Assembly: GCA_017629415.1 (NCBI GenBank) | Contig: JAGBXG010000362.1 | Coordinates: 1 to 6,128, forward strand | Direction: 5' to 3' | DNA from: Pseudomonadota bacterium | Lineage (GTDB): Bacteria > Myxococcota > Bradymonadia > UBA4248 | DNA: 6,128 nucleotides | Shown: in pieces, positions 5,154 through 6,128 of the stretch | Position numbering within the stretch: position 1 is the first letter of the stretch | Layout: each line of letters begins with the position of its first letter | Notes under the pieces: model-generated | Told to the model about the DNA's origin: nothing | Seen by the model: only the letters and a program-made list of their open reading frames with translations | Database searches by the model: none | Program-made: the position numbers and the translations under genes

Positions 5154-6128
5154 CTATATCGGAGTTTGGTTGAGGACATCGAGCTGGACACTGCCAAGTT
5201 CAAGCGTGGCACCCCAATATCGTTTAATTCGCGGATCGCGTCTTGCCATTCTAAGACTTGGTCTGAGCTGGAACTCCAATGTACATTTCCCAATTTCAGG
5301 ACACAAACTTCCAAGGCTGATATCCGCGCGCGTGGGTATAGCATAAACCATCGGCGCATAACTAAAGAATGTTGCAACTTCGCGCCAGGCTTTTCCTACG
5401 CCTGTTCTTGCCATCAAACGGCCAGCTATCGGCTGCTGAGCATTTCCAGGATTGACTTTGAGATAAAAATCTTTGCCTTGAAAAACACTGACCGCTTTTT
5501 TTCTGTCTTTTGTTCTAGAACCATCGGCCCAAAGCGGCAAACAACTGTCCGTATTGCATAATTCAAGCCCCAGAGCTTTTGTTGTTTTGGCATTATCCGC
5601 ATCGACTTTATGACGATGCGGTGCCCCCGTTTCCAGCCCTAAAAAAACTTTATAATTGCGATCCAATGTCACAGGCACAGATAAGATCGGTGTTTGTTCA
5701 CATCCCGAATCTGCATTGAAACAACTGTCCGATACATTTTCAGACCAAATCTGCAACTCGGCCTGAGCTGCAATGCGGTAAGTGTCTGTCACATTCAGCC
5801 AGGGGGTCAAATTTACTCGCCGATGCACAGTGTTTGGTGTACGCAAAGGCTCAGTATCAAAAACATCGCGCGCATAAACACCGCCGCGTTTGGCTTCTTC
5901 ATTTTTAATTTTGATCGATTTGACTTCAAGTGTGCTCACAAATTCCGGCACACCTTCAGGCAATGCACGCCGGGTCCAATCTAACACGAGGTATTGCGGC
6001 AGCTGAGCAGAACCGCTTGTTTGCATTGACCACTCTGCCGAAACCCAAGCTTTTAAAGCTCGCGATTGGGCTTCAGTCGGCAAAAGAGGCCAATGATAAA
6101 TCAACGCCGCATCCCGGTCTGGGTTAGG
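5154..6128 (-). CDS. Protein with three cysteine pairs, function unknown, 5' partial
   Basis: The frame is open to the right edge, giving 324 visible residues; a TTG at 6104 is not a believable start because the codons before it (PNPDRDAAL) are already in frame. I recognise no family. Counting from the edge, six cysteines form three close pairs: C136/C143, C191/C196 and C276/C282. Each pair is near a stretch that alternates hydrophobic and polar residues as beta strands do (for example TLELGSVQLDVL at the end). This suggests repeated small beta domains, each closed by a disulfide, which would point to a location outside the cytoplasm; the signal peptide, if any, lies outside the window. An alternative is metal-binding cysteines in a cytoplasmic protein. 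The stop TAG at 5156-5154 is 2 nt from the ATG of the DnaC-like gene, so the two are translated from one mRNA. Confidence 0.8.
   Translation of the reverse strand, partial: PNPDRDAALIYHWPLLPTEAQSRALKAWVSAEWSMQTSGSAQLPQYLVLDWTRRALPEGVPEFVSTLEVKSIKIKNEEAKRGGVYARDVFDTEPLRTPNTVHRRVNLTPWLNVTDTYRIAAQAELQIWSENVSDSCFNADSGCEQTPILSVPVTLDRNYKVFLGLETGAPHRHKVDADNAKTTKALGLELCNTDSCLPLWADGSRTKDRKKAVSVFQGKDFYLKVNPGNAQQPIAGRLMARTGVGKAWREVATFFSYAPMVYAIPTRADISLGSLCPEIGKCTLEFQLRPSLRMARRDPRIKRYWGATLELGSVQLDVLNQTPI

Overview
The window looks like chromosomal DNA from a Gram-negative bacterium of moderate GC content. The closest resemblance I recognise is to myxobacterial or other deltaproteobacterial (Myxococcota-like) genomes. 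This rests on the FKBP proteins, whose linkers (ADVAAPPADA...TASG) and core blocks (GWTTDGxMFDSS, PAGMLVFDVEL) look like the FKBP-type proline isomerases of that group. The lineage is an inference from memory, not a search result. Four genes have clear AAGG/AGGA-type Shine-Dalgarno sites. No tRNA, rRNA, CRISPR array, transposase or phage gene was seen.

Left part, + strand (1-2440): two neighbouring paralogous genes each encode three FKBP domains in tandem. The first enters from the left edge. It is cut by a TAA at 942-944 exactly where its paralog has a glutamate GAA codon, and the last 33 codons of the third domain stay intact beyond it up to a second TAA at 1044-1046. The second gene (1340-2440) is complete. 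It has a candidate promoter and a perfect 10-bp palindrome just ahead of its ribosome binding site. In both proteins the middle FKBP domain has lost several active-site residues while the outer two largely keep them.

Middle part (2441-3482): a GC-rich hairpin cluster separates the second FKBP gene from a + strand gene (2566-3270) resembling the DUF6261 family of unknown function. Behind it lies a convergent intergenic region with three GC-rich hairpins and a 13-bp perfect inverted repeat. The latter probably ends the minus-strand operon.

Right part, minus strand (6128 down to 3483): four closely arranged genes read leftward as a likely operon. In order of transcription they are a protein of unknown function with three close cysteine pairs (its start lies beyond the right edge), a DnaC/DnaI-like AAA+ ATPase whose start is 2 nt after the preceding stop, a 62-residue protein with a C-terminal membrane helix, and a 146-residue single-pass membrane protein with an alanine-rich charged tail. 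The pairing of a helicase-loader-like ATPase with small membrane proteins is the least explained part of the window. No function for the set can be read from sequence alone.
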